Origin: Tolypothrix sp. PCC 7910 | Lineage (GTDB): Bacteria; Cyanobacteriota; Cyanobacteriia; Cyanobacteriales; Nostocaceae | Direction: 5' to 3' | NCBI RefSeq assembly: GCF_011769525.1 | Contig: NZ_CP050440.1 | Coordinates: 621,501-685,500, forward strand | DNA length: 64,000 nucleotides | Shown here: one piece after another, positions 1 to 9,023 of the stretch | How the letters are laid out: each line of letters begins with the position of its first letter | Position numbering within the stretch: position 1 is the stretch's first letter | The notes under the pieces: model-generated | The model's input: the letters and a program-made list of their open reading frames with translations, nothing else | What the model was told of the DNA's origin: nothing | Databases searched by the model: none | Position numbers and translations under genes: made by a program

Positions 1-1482
1 GACCATTGGAAATATATATTTATGACGCTGAGTGTGATGTTTATATTCACACTTTTAGTTGCTGGGACTTATTTGCTGATCAATAATTTAGGGCAAGAAG
101 AACGTCGCGGCACATTAAATTTTTTACGTCTTAGTCCACAATCAGAAGCCAGTATTTTAACTGGCAAAATGTTAGGTGTGCCGATTCTGGTCTATCTCAC
201 AGTTTTAGCGGCATTACCTTTACATTTATTGGCAGGTATTGCGGCGCAAATTCCCTTTACTTCGATTCTAGCTTTTTATATAGTGCTGGCTGCTAGTTGT
301 GTTTTCTTCTACAGTAATGCATTACTATTTGGCTTAATTAGTCGTTGGTTTAGTGGTTTTCAACCTTGGTTAGGAAGTGGTTTAGTCCTCCTGTTCTTAT
401 TCGTTACTTTGCAGACGTTATTTCATAGTGTAGATTTTCGCAATCTACTCGTTTGGTTAAGCTTATTAAATCCTGCAAGTATGCTGGGATATCTCACCCC
501 CCGATATCAGGAACCGCATATACAAGAAATACAGTTTTTTTACTTACCACTTGGTAAAAGTCTTGTTGGTTTAGTTGCCCTGCATTTATTTAATTATGGC
601 GTGGGCATTTACTGGGCTTGGAAAGGAATGAAACGCAGATTTCGTAATCCTGATGGCGCGATTATTAATAAAGTTCAGAGTTACTTGATGGTAGCGAGTT
701 ATCAACTGATTTTTTGGGGATTTACTCTGCAATACTCTGATAATTACTGCCCAGATTACAGAGGTAGTCAATCTATTCCTTGTTATTATGATTTGAACTA
801 TCAAATAGTTGAAAATTGGGGATTAATAGCATTTTTTAATATCATGCTATTACTTTCTTTACTGGTAATTTTGTCACCTCACAGACAAACTATCCAAGAT
901 TGGGCAAGATATAGACATGAAAAAGTTGCCAATTTTAAGGGTTTTTGGCGAAAATTTGCGCTCAAAGATTGGCTGGTAGATGAAAAAAGTCCAGCGCTAT
1001 TGGCAATGTTGATTAATTTAGCGATCGCAACTACTCCACTAGTAGTTTGGATTGTCCTTGCACCGATGTTGAATACTCATCATAACAATGCCATAAACTG
1101 GGTAAATGAGATTGGCAGATTGAAGGCAATTTTGGCTGTGGCTTTCTTCATTAGCTTAATGATGATTTATGCAACATTAGCCCAATTAATGCTAATGATG
1201 AAAACTTCTAAGCGTTCAATGTGGGCAGTGGGGACTATAGTTGCGGCTATCTTCCTACCACCATTGTTTCTCGGAATCCTCAATATTAAACCCGCAGCTT
1301 ATCCAGTAGCATGGCTATTCTCTACTTTTCCTTGGGCTGGTTTAGAATATGCTGCCACAAGCACAGTTTTTAAGGCATTTATAGCTGAATTAACTGTCCT
1401 AATTTTGTTAAATATCAAATTAGCAAAGCAGATGAAATTAGCAGGAGAATCTGCTACAAAAGCCTTGTTAGCAAAACGTTAA
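1..1482 (+). CDS. ABC-2 type transporter permease, 5' end cut by window edge
   Basis: Integral membrane protein of the ABC-2 permease type, the membrane half of an exporter whose ATPase is not visible here and probably lies upstream. The frame is open from base 1. The first ATG is at 22, but the paralogue at 1552 has about 100 residues before the matching block (LLVAGTYL, then EERRxTLNF and RLSPQ), so the true start lies before the window. About ten hydrophobic segments are visible. A soluble stretch containing DWARYRHE matches DWARYRH in the next gene, and both proteins end with the same motif (AGESATKAL). The substrate is unknown. The next gene follows after 69 bases on the same strand, so the two are probably co-transcribed and form a heteromeric permease. 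Confidence 0.8.
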   Translation, partial: DHWKYIFMTLSVMFIFTLLVAGTYLLINNLGQEERRGTLNFLRLSPQSEASILTGKMLGVPILVYLTVLAALPLHLLAGIAAQIPFTSILAFYIVLAASCVFFYSNALLFGLISRWFSGFQPWLGSGLVLLFLFVTLQTLFHSVDFRNLLVWLSLLNPASMLGYLTPRYQEPHIQEIQFFYLPLGKSLVGLVALHLFNYGVGIYWAWKGMKRRFRNPDGAIINKVQSYLMVASYQLIFWGFTLQYSDNYCPDYRGSQSIPCYYDLNYQIVENWGLIAFFNIMLLLSLLVILSPHRQTIQDWARYRHEKVANFKGFWRKFALKDWLVDEKSPALLAMLINLAIATTPLVVWIVLAPMLNTHHNNAINWVNEIGRLKAILAVAFFISLMMIYATLAQLMLMMKTSKRSMWAVGTIVAAIFLPPLFLGILNIKPAAYPVAWLFSTFPWAGLEYAATSTVFKAFIAELTVLILLNIKLAKQMKLAGESATKALLAKR

Positions 1483-1551
1483 GAGGAAAAAGGGACAAGG
1501 AATAACAAAAGCCAAACACCCAACACCCAACACCAAAAGAGAGCTTTTAGT

Positions 1552-3255
1552 ATGAATCTAAATTGGATGAATCAAGTAGGAGACTGGAATCCTCAACTGT
1601 TGCGCGAACTTAAAGGAAGGCTAAAACCGCGCAACTTAATACTTTCTGGCGGTATCTCATTGCTGGGTCAATTTATCATATTTATGTATTTTCAAACCCA
1701 GCTACCTACAAAACTCGAAGTTGTATACAATTCCTTTAACCGATATTGCACAGGTAAACTCGAATATGATTCACGGCAATGCCTTTTAGATACATTTGGT
1801 AATTTAATTATCAACAGGCAATTGTGGTATTTAGATGTATTTACCTGGCTAGGTATTATTGGCTCTATTACACTTTTAGTTGCTGGTACTTACCTAATTA
1901 TTAATGATTTAGCTGCTGAAGAACGGCGTGAAACCCTCAATTTTATTCGCTTGAGTCCTCAAACGCCTCAAAGTATTTTATTAGGCAAAATGTTAGGGGT
2001 GCCGATTTTACTTTATCTTGGGGTACTGTTAGCGGTTCCTTTACATATATGCTTGGGTGTAGCTGGGCAAATTTCCTTAAATGAGATTTTCAGCTTTTAC
2101 GCAGTAGCGATTGCTGCTGCCATTTTATACTATAGCAGCGCCTTGCTATTTGGCTTAGTTGGTTCCTGGTTGGGAGGCTTTCAAGCTTGGTTAGGTGGTG
2201 GTGTCACTTTAGGTTTTCTGTTAGTTACTTCGCCAATAGCCTTCAAAGAAGTATCAAATGAATATCCATTGGTTTTTGCTAGACTGATTAATCCTTCTTT
2301 TTTAATTCCGTCTTCTGCAATCAATTCTACTTTTAATTATCCTGGTTACTGGCTTACCAATTTTCAATGGTTTGCTTTACCTTTAGGAAATAGCAGAGTG
2401 ATAACACTTGGCTTTGCTTTATTAATTTACGGTTTAGGAACCTACTTTATTTGGCAATCCTTACAACGTTGCTTCCGCGATCCCAATACAACTATGTTGA
2501 GCAAGCGGCAGAGTTATTTATTGACTGCTGGTTTTGCATTGATGACTTTGGGATGTGCAAATTGGCAAAAATTAGTTTTCGAGGGTAATCCCAGCACATA
2601 TCTCCTAGCTGAAAATCTCATGTGCTTATTGTTCTTAGATTTTTGGCTGTTTCTGTATTTAATTGCTGCACTCAACCCTCATCGTCAACCCCTTCAAGAT
2701 TGGGCGCGTTATCGTCACACATCTAATTCTCAAGGAGTAGTCGGTAGAAAGCTGGTGAAGGATTTGATGTGGGGTGAAAAAAGCCCCGGATTGTTAGCGA
2801 TCGCCATTAATGCCATGATTGCTATTATTGCTATCTGTGGATTAATCTTCCTTGCCCAAGTTCCATTCGATCAAAAAATCAAAGCTCTTTTCGCTCTAGC
2901 GTTATGTGGTAGTTTAGCTATGCTTTATGCATCCATAGCTCAACTATTTTTATTCACCAAAAATCAGCATAGAATCTTTTGGGCTGCGGCTACTGTTGGT
3001 GCTGTCATTGTAGTACCAGTGATAGTTTTAGCTATATTCTCCCCCTACATCAGAGACAACAATTATTTCTACTTGCTTTCAGTGATTGGGCCGATTTTTG
3101 CGATCGCGCCTGGTGCAAACTCAATATCACCCATCACAGCATTGCTGTCAATCCTTGGTTATTGGAGTGCTGTGGGATTATTGATGTTCCAATTCAAGCG
3201 GAAGCTAGTCAAAGCTGGTGAGTCTGCTACAAAGGCATTAATGTCTAGCAATTAA
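1552..3255 (+). CDS. ABC-2 type transporter permease, full-length paralogue
   Basis: 567-residue membrane protein, paralogue of the gene just upstream. It shares the LVAGTYL/EERRETLNF block at about residues 110-140, the central DWARYRH motif and the C-terminal AGESATKAL motif. The N-terminal part (WNPQLLRELKGRLK) is a short cytoplasmic segment before the first membrane helix. This is typical of cyanobacterial ABC-2 permeases in which two similar subunits pair with one ATPase. The ATG at 1552 follows a 69-base gap that carries a short CCAACAC-type repeat. Nothing in the sequence shows the substrate. A broken or missing ATPase cannot be judged because the upstream side is outside the window. 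Confidence 0.8.
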   Translation: MNLNWMNQVGDWNPQLLRELKGRLKPRNLILSGGISLLGQFIIFMYFQTQLPTKLEVVYNSFNRYCTGKLEYDSRQCLLDTFGNLIINRQLWYLDVFTWLGIIGSITLLVAGTYLIINDLAAEERRETLNFIRLSPQTPQSILLGKMLGVPILLYLGVLLAVPLHICLGVAGQISLNEIFSFYAVAIAAAILYYSSALLFGLVGSWLGGFQAWLGGGVTLGFLLVTSPIAFKEVSNEYPLVFARLINPSFLIPSSAINSTFNYPGYWLTNFQWFALPLGNSRVITLGFALLIYGLGTYFIWQSLQRCFRDPNTTMLSKRQSYLLTAGFALMTLGCANWQKLVFEGNPSTYLLAENLMCLLFLDFWLFLYLIAALNPHRQPLQDWARYRHTSNSQGVVGRKLVKDLMWGEKSPGLLAIAINAMIAIIAICGLIFLAQVPFDQKIKALFALALCGSLAMLYASIAQLFLFTKNQHRIFWAAATVGAVIVVPVIVLAIFSPYIRDNNYFYLLSVIGPIFAIAPGANSISPITALLSILGYWSAVGLLMFQFKRKLVKAGESATKALMSSN

Positions 3256-3347
3256 GGAACTTACTTTATGGCGATCGCTTGTTGATGGTAGAATCTACCG
3301 ATGATGAATTGCGATGCCTGCGGCAAAGCTTTCTAATAAAGCACTCT

Positions 3348-4455
3348 AAAACAAAAACCCAGTGGTTTTCACTGGGTTTTTGTTAGGGTTAATCCCTAAA
3401 CTTTACTGTATAAAACTTCTATATACTTGCTGGACTAATAATGATTGAAACAATGCCTAATATGCTTCCGCATAACTACTGAACTTATTCATGCCCTCAA
3501 TTTTTTGTGCTTAAATCTACTGATAATCATTTGCCAGGATACTATAAAACAAAAACCCAGTGAAAACCACTGGGTTTTGGTTGAGGTTAATCCCCAAACT
3601 TTACTGTATAGAACTTTTATATACTTGCTGGACTAATAATGATTGAACCAATGCCTGATGCGCTTCCGCATAACTACTGAACTTATTCAGTCCATCAATT
3701 TTTTGTAATTAAATCTACTGATACTTATTATTTATAAATTGTATATCTGTAAAAAATCTCAATACTCTTTCTCTCCCTGCTTCTTGTAGTCTTAATGATA
3801 CGTTTTTCAGCAGACATGATATTTCTATGCTTTCGGTAAACCCTTGTGATAATGCAGCCTAAAACAAAAACCCAGTGGTTTTCACTGGGTTTCTGTTGGG
3901 GTTATCCCCAAACTTTCCGTATAAAACTTTTCTATATCTTGGTTTAATAATGATTGAAACAATGCCTGATGCGCTTCCGCATAACTACTGAACTTATTAA
4001 CAGCAGAAATTTTTTATGATTGAATCTACTCATAATAAATGGCGATGCTTGCGGAAAACTCTTGCACTCAGGTACCAAAAAACAAAAACCCAGTTGTAAT
4101 CACTGGGTTTTTGTTAGGGTTATCCCTAAACTTTCTGTATAAGAGTTCTCTATATGTTGGTTTAATAATGCTGGAAACAATGCCCATAGCGCTTCCGCAT
4201 AACTACTGAACTTATTAACAGCAGAAATTTTTTGTGCTTAAATCCACGGATCATAAATTGCGGTGCTTGTGGGTAACCCTTGCAGTAAGGTACTGAAAAA
4301 CAAAAACCCAGTTGTAATCACTGGGTTTTTGTTGGGGTATGTCCCCGAACTTTTCTGTATAGAACTTCGTTATATTTGCTTGTCTGATAATGATTACAAC
4401 GGTATGTTTGACGATTCCGGAAAACTACTCAAATTGCTGATACTCATAGGATGAT
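3348..4455 (+). repeat. Tandem array of five ~200-300 bp units, each with a terminator-like hairpin
   Basis: Five related units fill the gap between the permease genes and the osmoprotectant operon. Each begins with an A-rich tract, a stem CCCAGT(G)...(C)ACTGGG and a T-rich tract. The stems start at 3358, 3556, 3871, 4089 and 4307, so the spacing is 198, 315, 218 and 218. After the hairpin come a small second inverted repeat (AGGGTTAATCCCT in unit 1), an AT-rich stretch with TAATAATG (GATAATG in unit 5), and a conserved block CTTCCGCATAACTACTGAAC (CGATTCCGGAAAACTACTC in unit 5). No conserved reading frame runs through the units. The hairpins have A and T tracts on both sides and could terminate transcription in both directions. 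Confidence 0.9.
3421..4325 (+). ncRNA. Candidate repeated small RNAs, one per array unit
   Basis: In each unit a -10-like TAATAAT lies about 60 bases after one hairpin, and the next hairpin would end a transcript of roughly 150-260 bases. A conserved segment (CTTCCGCATAACTACTGAAC) lies just after that -10-like box. Promoter, conserved core and terminator in tandem are what an array of small RNA genes would look like. The A-rich side of each hairpin also makes minus-strand transcripts possible. Heterocyst-specific NsiR1 is a known cyanobacterial RNA made from a tandem direct-repeat array, but I do not recognise its sequence here. This is inference from layout only. Confidence 0.3.
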
Positions 4456-4476
4456 GGGGAAAATACCAAGTAAACT

Positions 4477-5235
4477 ATGCCAGAAAATCACCAAATCGCG
4501 GTTGAATTCCGCGATGTCACCTTTAGCCGCAACCATCGCCCTTTGGTATCTCATCTCAATTTCGCCATCCGCCAGGGAGAAGCGCTAGTCTTGCTGGGAC
4601 GCAGTGGGAGTGGTAAAACCACGACGATGAAATTAATTAATCGCCTGTTCACCCCTACCACTGGCGAAGTGTTATTTGATGGTGTCCCCACAACGCAATG
4701 GGACGAAATTAAACTGCGGCGCAAGATTGGTTATGTCATTCAAGAAACTGGTTTATTTCCCCATTTCACTGTTGAACGCAATGTAGGTTTAGTTCCCACT
4801 TTAGAAGGTTGGAAGCCAAAACAAATTAAAACACGGGTGTATGAGTTGTTGCACTTGGTAGGTTTAGAACCAGAACAATTTGCTGGGCGTTATCCCCACG
4901 AACTTTCGGGGGGACAAAGGCAAAGGGTGGGCGTAGCTAGGGCACTGGCAGCCGATCCGCCTGTATTATTAATGGATGAACCATTTGGCGCACTCGATCC
5001 AATTACCAGGCTGGAAATTCAGCAAGAGTTTCGCCGCTTACAACAAGACTTAGGCAAAACCGTTGTGTTTGTCACCCACGACATTCAAGAAGCATTTGTG
5101 TTGGCATCGAGAATTGGTTTAATGTATGAGGGAGAATTGATAGTATTAGGGACAAAGGATGAATTTATGTTATCCTCACATCCCGAAAGCCTAGCTTTCC
5201 TCCAATGTCTGCATTCTCTGCAAGACAATTTATGA
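4477..5235 (+). CDS. Osmoprotectant (glycine betaine/choline family) ABC transporter ATPase
   Basis: 252-residue ABC ATPase of the ProV/OpuCA/OsmV group, which drives uptake of compatible solutes. Visible motifs are Walker A GRSGSGKTT (about residues 40-48), the Q-loop VIQETGLFPH, the signature LSGGQRQR, Walker B LLMDEPFGALDP and the switch histidine VTHD. OpuCA proteins often have C-terminal CBS domains, but this one ends soon after the ATPase fold, as in shorter family members. Its stop overlaps the likely start of the permease (ATGA at 5232-5235), a sign of translational coupling. It is the first gene of a three-gene operon lying directly after the hairpin array, so the array could act as its leader. 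Confidence 0.9.
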   Translation: MPENHQIAVEFRDVTFSRNHRPLVSHLNFAIRQGEALVLLGRSGSGKTTTMKLINRLFTPTTGEVLFDGVPTTQWDEIKLRRKIGYVIQETGLFPHFTVERNVGLVPTLEGWKPKQIKTRVYELLHLVGLEPEQFAGRYPHELSGGQRQRVGVARALAADPPVLLMDEPFGALDPITRLEIQQEFRRLQQDLGKTVVFVTHDIQEAFVLASRIGLMYEGELIVLGTKDEFMLSSHPESLAFLQCLHSLQDNL

Positions 5236-5864
5236 AAGATTTCTTTTTGATTAAGTACGCCCCCGAAATTTTGCAGCATACGCTGGAACATTTATTTATG
5301 GTGGGCATTGCGATTGGAATTGCCATATTAATCGGCATTCCTTTAGGTATTTTAATTACCCGTCAAACCCAACTCCGCCAACCAATTTTAGGTATTGCCA
5401 ATATTTTACAAACTATTCCCAGTTTGGCTTTATTTGGGTTATTAATTCCTGTACCTGTAATTGGTGGGATTGGTGTAGTACCAGCGATAGTGGCTTTAAC
5501 TTTATATTCTTTATTACCGATAATTCGCAATACTTACACTGGCATTATTGGTGTAGATCCAGCGATTCGAGAAGCTGGGCGAGGTATGGGGATGACAGAT
5601 AAAGAATTGTTATTACAAGTAGAAATTCCTTTAGCAATGGGAGTAATTTTAGCAGGGGTAAGAGTCGCAACTGTGATTGCCATTGGGATTGCAACTATTG
5701 CGGCTGCAATTGGTGCTGGTGGGTTAGGTGTATTTATTTTTCGAGGGATTGCAGTGGTAAATAATCAGTTAATCTTAGCTGGTGCAGTTCCCGCGGCATT
5801 AATTGCTTTAATTGCTGATTTAGCAATTGGTTGGATTGAAGGAAAGTTAAAGGTTAAAGGTTGA
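5232..5864 (+). CDS. Osmoprotectant ABC transporter permease
   Basis: Inner-membrane permease of the OpuCB/ProW/OsmW family, 210 residues from the chosen start, with about five or six membrane helices and the family block around LYSLLPIIRNTYTG, then DPAIREAGRGMGM (the EAA loop that contacts the ATPase). An ATG at 5205 is in frame, but the ATG at 5232 overlaps the ATPase stop codon as ATGA and gives the usual family N-terminus (MKDFFLIKYAPEIL), so I prefer 5232. Only one permease gene is present, whereas many OpuC operons have two, so the transporter probably uses a homodimer. Confidence 0.9.
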   Translation: MKDFFLIKYAPEILQHTLEHLFMVGIAIGIAILIGIPLGILITRQTQLRQPILGIANILQTIPSLALFGLLIPVPVIGGIGVVPAIVALTLYSLLPIIRNTYTGIIGVDPAIREAGRGMGMTDKELLLQVEIPLAMGVILAGVRVATVIAIGIATIAAAIGAGGLGVFIFRGIAVVNNQLILAGAVPAALIALIADLAIGWIEGKLKVKG

Positions 5865-5880
5865 AAGCAATGTTTTAAAG

Positions 5881-6780
5881 ATGAAAAAATTTATAACTTT
5901 ATGCCTATTAACAGTTGCCTTGGTAATTGCGATCGCTAGTTGTAGTCCTCATACCAATACAACTAGTGGTGGCGATATTATTGTCGCTTCTAAAGATTTT
6001 ACCGAACAAGATATTTTAGGTGAGCTTTTAGCCCAACAAATCGAAGCAGCAACTAATTTAAAAGTAGCTCGTCGTCCGCGATTGGGTGGTTCTTTTGTCT
6101 GCCATAGTGCAATTACGGCGGGAAAAATTGATGCTTATATTGAATACACTGGTACAGCTTTTACAGGTATTTTAAAACAACAAGTAGTTAACGACCCCAA
6201 AATAGTTTACGCAAAACTCAAGCAAGCCTACGCCCAACAATTTAATTTAGAAGTAATGCCCAGTTTGGGTTTTGAAAACACTTTTGCCATGACTATTCGC
6301 GGGGAAGATGCGCGGCGCTACAATTTACAAACTCTTTCGGAAGCTACTAAATATACTCCTCAGTGGCGTGGTGGTTTTGGCTATGAATTTTTAGAACGGG
6401 AAGATGGGTTTGCGGGTTTAGCGAAAGCCTATAATTTACGTTTTGCGAAACCACCCCAAATCATGGATTTAGGCTTAATTTATCGGGCATTAATTCAAAA
6501 ACAAGTAGATATGGTAGCGGGAAATTCCACTGATGGGCAAATTGCCCGCTTGGGTTTAGTGGTGTTAAAAGATGATAAGCAGTATTTTCCGCCTTATGAA
6601 GCTACGCCCATTGTCCGCAAAGCCACCTTAGAAAAATATCCGCAGTTAAAAAATGCGATCGCTCAACTGGCTGGTAAAATATCCGCAGACGAAATGCGGC
6701 AATTAAATTACCTAGTTGAGGGTGAACTACAAGATATTAAAGATATTGTCCGCGAATTCCGGAAATCCAAAGGATTATAG
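5881..6780 (+). CDS. Osmoprotectant ABC transporter substrate-binding lipoprotein
   Basis: 299-residue periplasmic binding protein of the OpuCC/OsmX/YehZ family. The N-terminus is a lipoprotein signal: a basic start (MKKF), a hydrophobic core and a lipobox IASC with Cys at about residue 21, so it should be anchored to the membrane. The mature part starts with the family pattern IIVASKDFTEQDILGELLAQ, and continues with DAYIEYTGTAFTG and VAGNSTDGQIARL, which match known betaine/choline/carnitine binding proteins. It starts 16 bases after the permease and ends the operon. A strong hairpin follows immediately. Confidence 0.9.
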   Translation: MKKFITLCLLTVALVIAIASCSPHTNTTSGGDIIVASKDFTEQDILGELLAQQIEAATNLKVARRPRLGGSFVCHSAITAGKIDAYIEYTGTAFTGILKQQVVNDPKIVYAKLKQAYAQQFNLEVMPSLGFENTFAMTIRGEDARRYNLQTLSEATKYTPQWRGGFGYEFLEREDGFAGLAKAYNLRFAKPPQIMDLGLIYRALIQKQVDMVAGNSTDGQIARLGLVVLKDDKQYFPPYEATPIVRKATLEKYPQLKNAIAQLAGKISADEMRQLNYLVEGELQDIKDIVREFRKSKGL

Positions 6781-6781
6781 T

Positions 6782-6815
6782 AAAACTTCCATCCCCTTGA
6801 GGGTATGGAAGTTTT
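6782..6815 (+). terminator. Terminator hairpin after the osmoprotectant operon
   Basis: The stem AAAACTTCCAT / ATGGAAGTTTT with a GC-rich inner part and a TTGA loop starts one base after the stop codon at 6780. The 3' arm ends in TTTT. The A-rich 5' arm makes it usable from the other strand too, which suits the convergent ald gene. Confidence 0.7.
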
Positions 6816-6945
6816 GGGCATAGGGCATAGGGCATGGGGCATGAATATTTATCCACACCCCAAAACATCCAAAATCCAAAATATTGACCAACATCCCTTT
6901 GTGGTCAAGGTCAATCTAAAATCCAAAATCTAAAATCTAAAATTG
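6816..6945. repeat. Heptanucleotide repeats between convergent genes
   Basis: Four heptamers (GGGCATA twice, GGGCATG twice) fill 6816-6843. A second set of AAAATCC/AAAATCT heptamers lies near 6858-6885 and 6917-6943. Short tandemly repeated heptamers like these are typical of Nostoc-type genomes. Confidence 0.8.
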
Positions 6946-6947
6946 GC

Positions 6948-8039
6948 TTAACTTACCAAATCAGGAAATACTTCCTGTACAGCAGGATGTACCAAGCGAT
7001 GATTTTGAACATTCACGCCTTTAGCTAATGCAGGGTTAACATCCAATGCTTTAAGACCGAGATTTGCTAACTGCACAACATAAGGTAAGGTACTGTTATT
7101 AAGCGCTTGGGTAGCTGTCCAAGGTACTGCACCAGGCATATTAGGAACGCCATAATGCACCACGCCCTCTTCAATGTAAATGGGATTAGTGTGAGAAGTT
7201 GTCCGTAAAGTTTCCACACAACCGCCTTGATCAACAGCCACATCCACAATTACAGAACCGGCATGCATTTTTTGTACCAATTCGCGAGATACTAATATTG
7301 GTGCTCTACGTCCAGGCACCAAAACCGCACCGATTAACAAGTCAGCTTCTTTAACGGCGGCTTCGATATGGGCAGAGTTGCTATAAAGCAATTCAACTCT
7401 AGAGCCAAATAGAGTTTCTAGGTAGGATAAGCGCTCGACATTCACATCCAAAATTTGCACGATCGCGCCCATGCCTACAGCCATTCTAGCTGCTTCTGTC
7501 CCAACTACACCGCCGCCTAAAATCACGACTTTGCCCGGTTTAACACCTGGTACGCCACCTAAAAGCACACCTCGTCCACCTTGCTGACGTTCCAAATACC
7601 TTGCGCCGAATTGTACGGATAGCCGACCGGCAATAATGCTCATAGGAGAGAGCAAAGGTAATTTGTTGGCACCAGGTTGTTCTACAGTTTCATAGGCGAT
7701 CGCACAAGTGCCACAATCAATTAAACTCTCAGTTAATTTGCGATCGGCTGCTAGATGCAGATAAGTAAATACTATCTGCCCTTTCTGCAAAAATTTATAC
7801 TCAGACTCTAGGGGTTCTTTGACTTTAACAACTAGTTCCCGATTCCAAACCGCTTCTGGTGTGGGTACAATCTCCGCCCCAGCACTACTGTACTCATCAT
7901 CGGTAAAACCAGCACCAGTACCAGCTTGGGTTTGGACGAAAATCTTATGACCATTTTCGCGCAACACCCGCACACTCGAAGGACTCAACCCTACACGAAA
8001 CTCTTGATCCTTAGTTTCTTTAGGAACGCCGATTTCCAT
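6948..8039 (-). CDS. ald: Alanine dehydrogenase
   Basis: 363-residue NAD-dependent alanine dehydrogenase, which reversibly converts L-alanine to pyruvate and ammonia. The start MEIGVPKETKDQEFRVGL is the classic family N-terminus. The substrate-site lysine lies in VKVKEP (about residue 73) and the catalytic histidine in YLHLA (about 94). The Rossmann fold shows as VVILGGGVVGTEAA (about 172-185). Length and motifs are complete. In heterocyst-forming species this enzyme helps use alanine as a nitrogen and carbon source. The gene is alone on its strand, with a promoter in the 376-base gap before the Hli gene. Confidence 0.95.
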   Translation of the reverse strand: MEIGVPKETKDQEFRVGLSPSSVRVLRENGHKIFVQTQAGTGAGFTDDEYSSAGAEIVPTPEAVWNRELVVKVKEPLESEYKFLQKGQIVFTYLHLAADRKLTESLIDCGTCAIAYETVEQPGANKLPLLSPMSIIAGRLSVQFGARYLERQQGGRGVLLGGVPGVKPGKVVILGGGVVGTEAARMAVGMGAIVQILDVNVERLSYLETLFGSRVELLYSNSAHIEAAVKEADLLIGAVLVPGRRAPILVSRELVQKMHAGSVIVDVAVDQGGCVETLRTTSHTNPIYIEEGVVHYGVPNMPGAVPWTATQALNNSTLPYVVQLANLGLKALDVNPALAKGVNVQNHRLVHPAVQEVFPDLVS

Positions 8040-8415
8040 TTACAGCCTCTAATTAATTTTTGTTTAACTTTAGCCTGCCAGTCTCAGAGTGGCTACTTCC
8101 GTATTAGGGATAGCTAATAATTGCTCTGAGTGTCTTACCTTCTGTGACAGTGTTGCCAACCTGTACCCTTGACTATTGCCCTTGTCTTCCTAAAATATAT
8201 AAAGAATAATAAATAATTGTAACCAGTTGTTTACAAAGGTTCTGTTCAAGAAGCTACTGTTGGACTTTTGACGTTGTATTGCTTGGGATTCAAGCAGAGC
8301 AACTCTGTTCGACACATACAGAAGTGCTGATGTCTCATCCCTGCCTCAAGGTGCAGTGTTTATAGACATCTGACAATTAAATTTCGTTTGCCGACAAATA
8401 AGAGAGGAATTGTTG
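8040..8415. other. Divergent intergenic region between ald and the Hli gene
   Basis: 376 bases without a supported gene. It must hold the ald promoter and the Hli promoter, in opposite directions. An AT-rich segment lies at about 8195-8220. I see no riboswitch or clear operator. Confidence 0.5.
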
Positions 8416-8589
8416 ATGATGACACAACCAAAGCCCACCATTACCCCCAAACTCGAAGAACCAAAGTTAGGCTTTAACGAATATGCCGAACGATTGAACG
8501 GTCGAGCCGCCATGATTGGCTTTATTTTGATGGTATTAATTGAATACCTCTCCAATCAGGGTGTGTTATCATGGCTCGGTCTGAAGTAG
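8416..8589 (+). CDS. High-light-inducible protein (Hli/Scp, one-helix chlorophyll-binding)
   Basis: 57 residues from the ATG at 8416 (a second ATG follows at 8419); an AGAGAGGA ribosome site lies about 7-10 bases upstream. The protein has the Hli signature: a short soluble N-terminus, then FNEYAERLNGRAAMIGFI with the chlorophyll-binding E and N residues and the R that pairs with E, followed by a single membrane helix and a short tail (LSWLGLK). Hli proteins bind chlorophyll and carotenoid in thylakoids and protect photosystem assembly under high light. Reading frames on the opposite strand here are shadows. Confidence 0.93.
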   Translation: MMTQPKPTITPKLEEPKLGFNEYAERLNGRAAMIGFILMVLIEYLSNQGVLSWLGLK

Positions 8590-8644
8590 TACTGCTGTAA
8601 AAGCACAGATTTTTAAGTTGTAAGCTAGTAATTAGAGAGTTTTG

Positions 8645-8670
8645 ACCAGCTGGAACCACCAGCTGGTTTT
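8645..8670 (+). terminator. Rho-independent terminator after the Hli gene
   Basis: Perfect 9-bp stem ACCAGCTGG / CCAGCTGGT with loop AACCA, followed by TTT. It lies 55 bases after the Hli stop codon. Confidence 0.85.
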
Positions 8671-8745
8671 AACTTAAGCAATTCATAGCGAAACTACCTC
8701 CCAAGATTTAACGTCTATGGCTATTAGGTAGATTCGATGAAAGGT

Positions 8746-8776
8746 ACTGGGGATTGGGGACTGGGGACTGAGGATT
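8746..8776. repeat. GGGGATT/GGGGACT heptamer run
   Basis: Short tandem heptamers (GGGGATT, GGGGACT and a diverged copy). Between here and 9020 I see no gene apart from the palindromic repeat at 8809. Confidence 0.7.
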
Positions 8777-8799
8777 GGGAATTTTCTTTTTACTCAGCA

Positions 8800-8843
8800 C
8801 TCTTGTACAGACGCGATTAATCGCGTCTCTCCAACTCAGCACT
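8800..8843 (+). repeat. Dispersed palindromic repeat, copy 1
   Basis: Perfect 20-bp palindrome AGACGCGATTAATCGCGTCT at 8809-8828, flanked by CTTGTAC on the left and CTCAGCAC on the right. An inverted copy with the same flanks ends the pseudouridine synthase gene (27968-28009), and a diverged one lies at 56576-56595. Confidence 0.85.
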
Positions 8844-9023
8844 TTCAACTTAGACTGGCAATTACTCTATGCAAGAGGGTAAATTACTACACTTCTTCTC
8901 CTACTTAATAAAATTATAATACTTTAAATGCCTTGACATCAGGGGCCAATCAAAGCCCAATAGTAAGTTAGGGATTTTCGATATATTTACATATAAAGCT
9001 AAACTGGATTAAACCAAGCTGTG

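Noticed and set aside
3445-4454. Two 63-residue frames inside the hairpin array
   Set aside because: They are not kept between units and cross the hairpins, so they are chance frames.
3348-4455. Naming the hairpin array NsiR1 or a known small RNA family
   Set aside because: I cannot match the sequence to NsiR1 from memory and the neighbouring gene is not hetF. Only the tandem layout is similar.
8346-8555. 69-residue minus-strand frame
   Set aside because: It is antisense to the clear Hli gene at 8416-8589.
8645-8670. Reading the hairpin after the Hli gene as an operator
   Set aside because: Its stem, loop and T-run fit a simple terminator.
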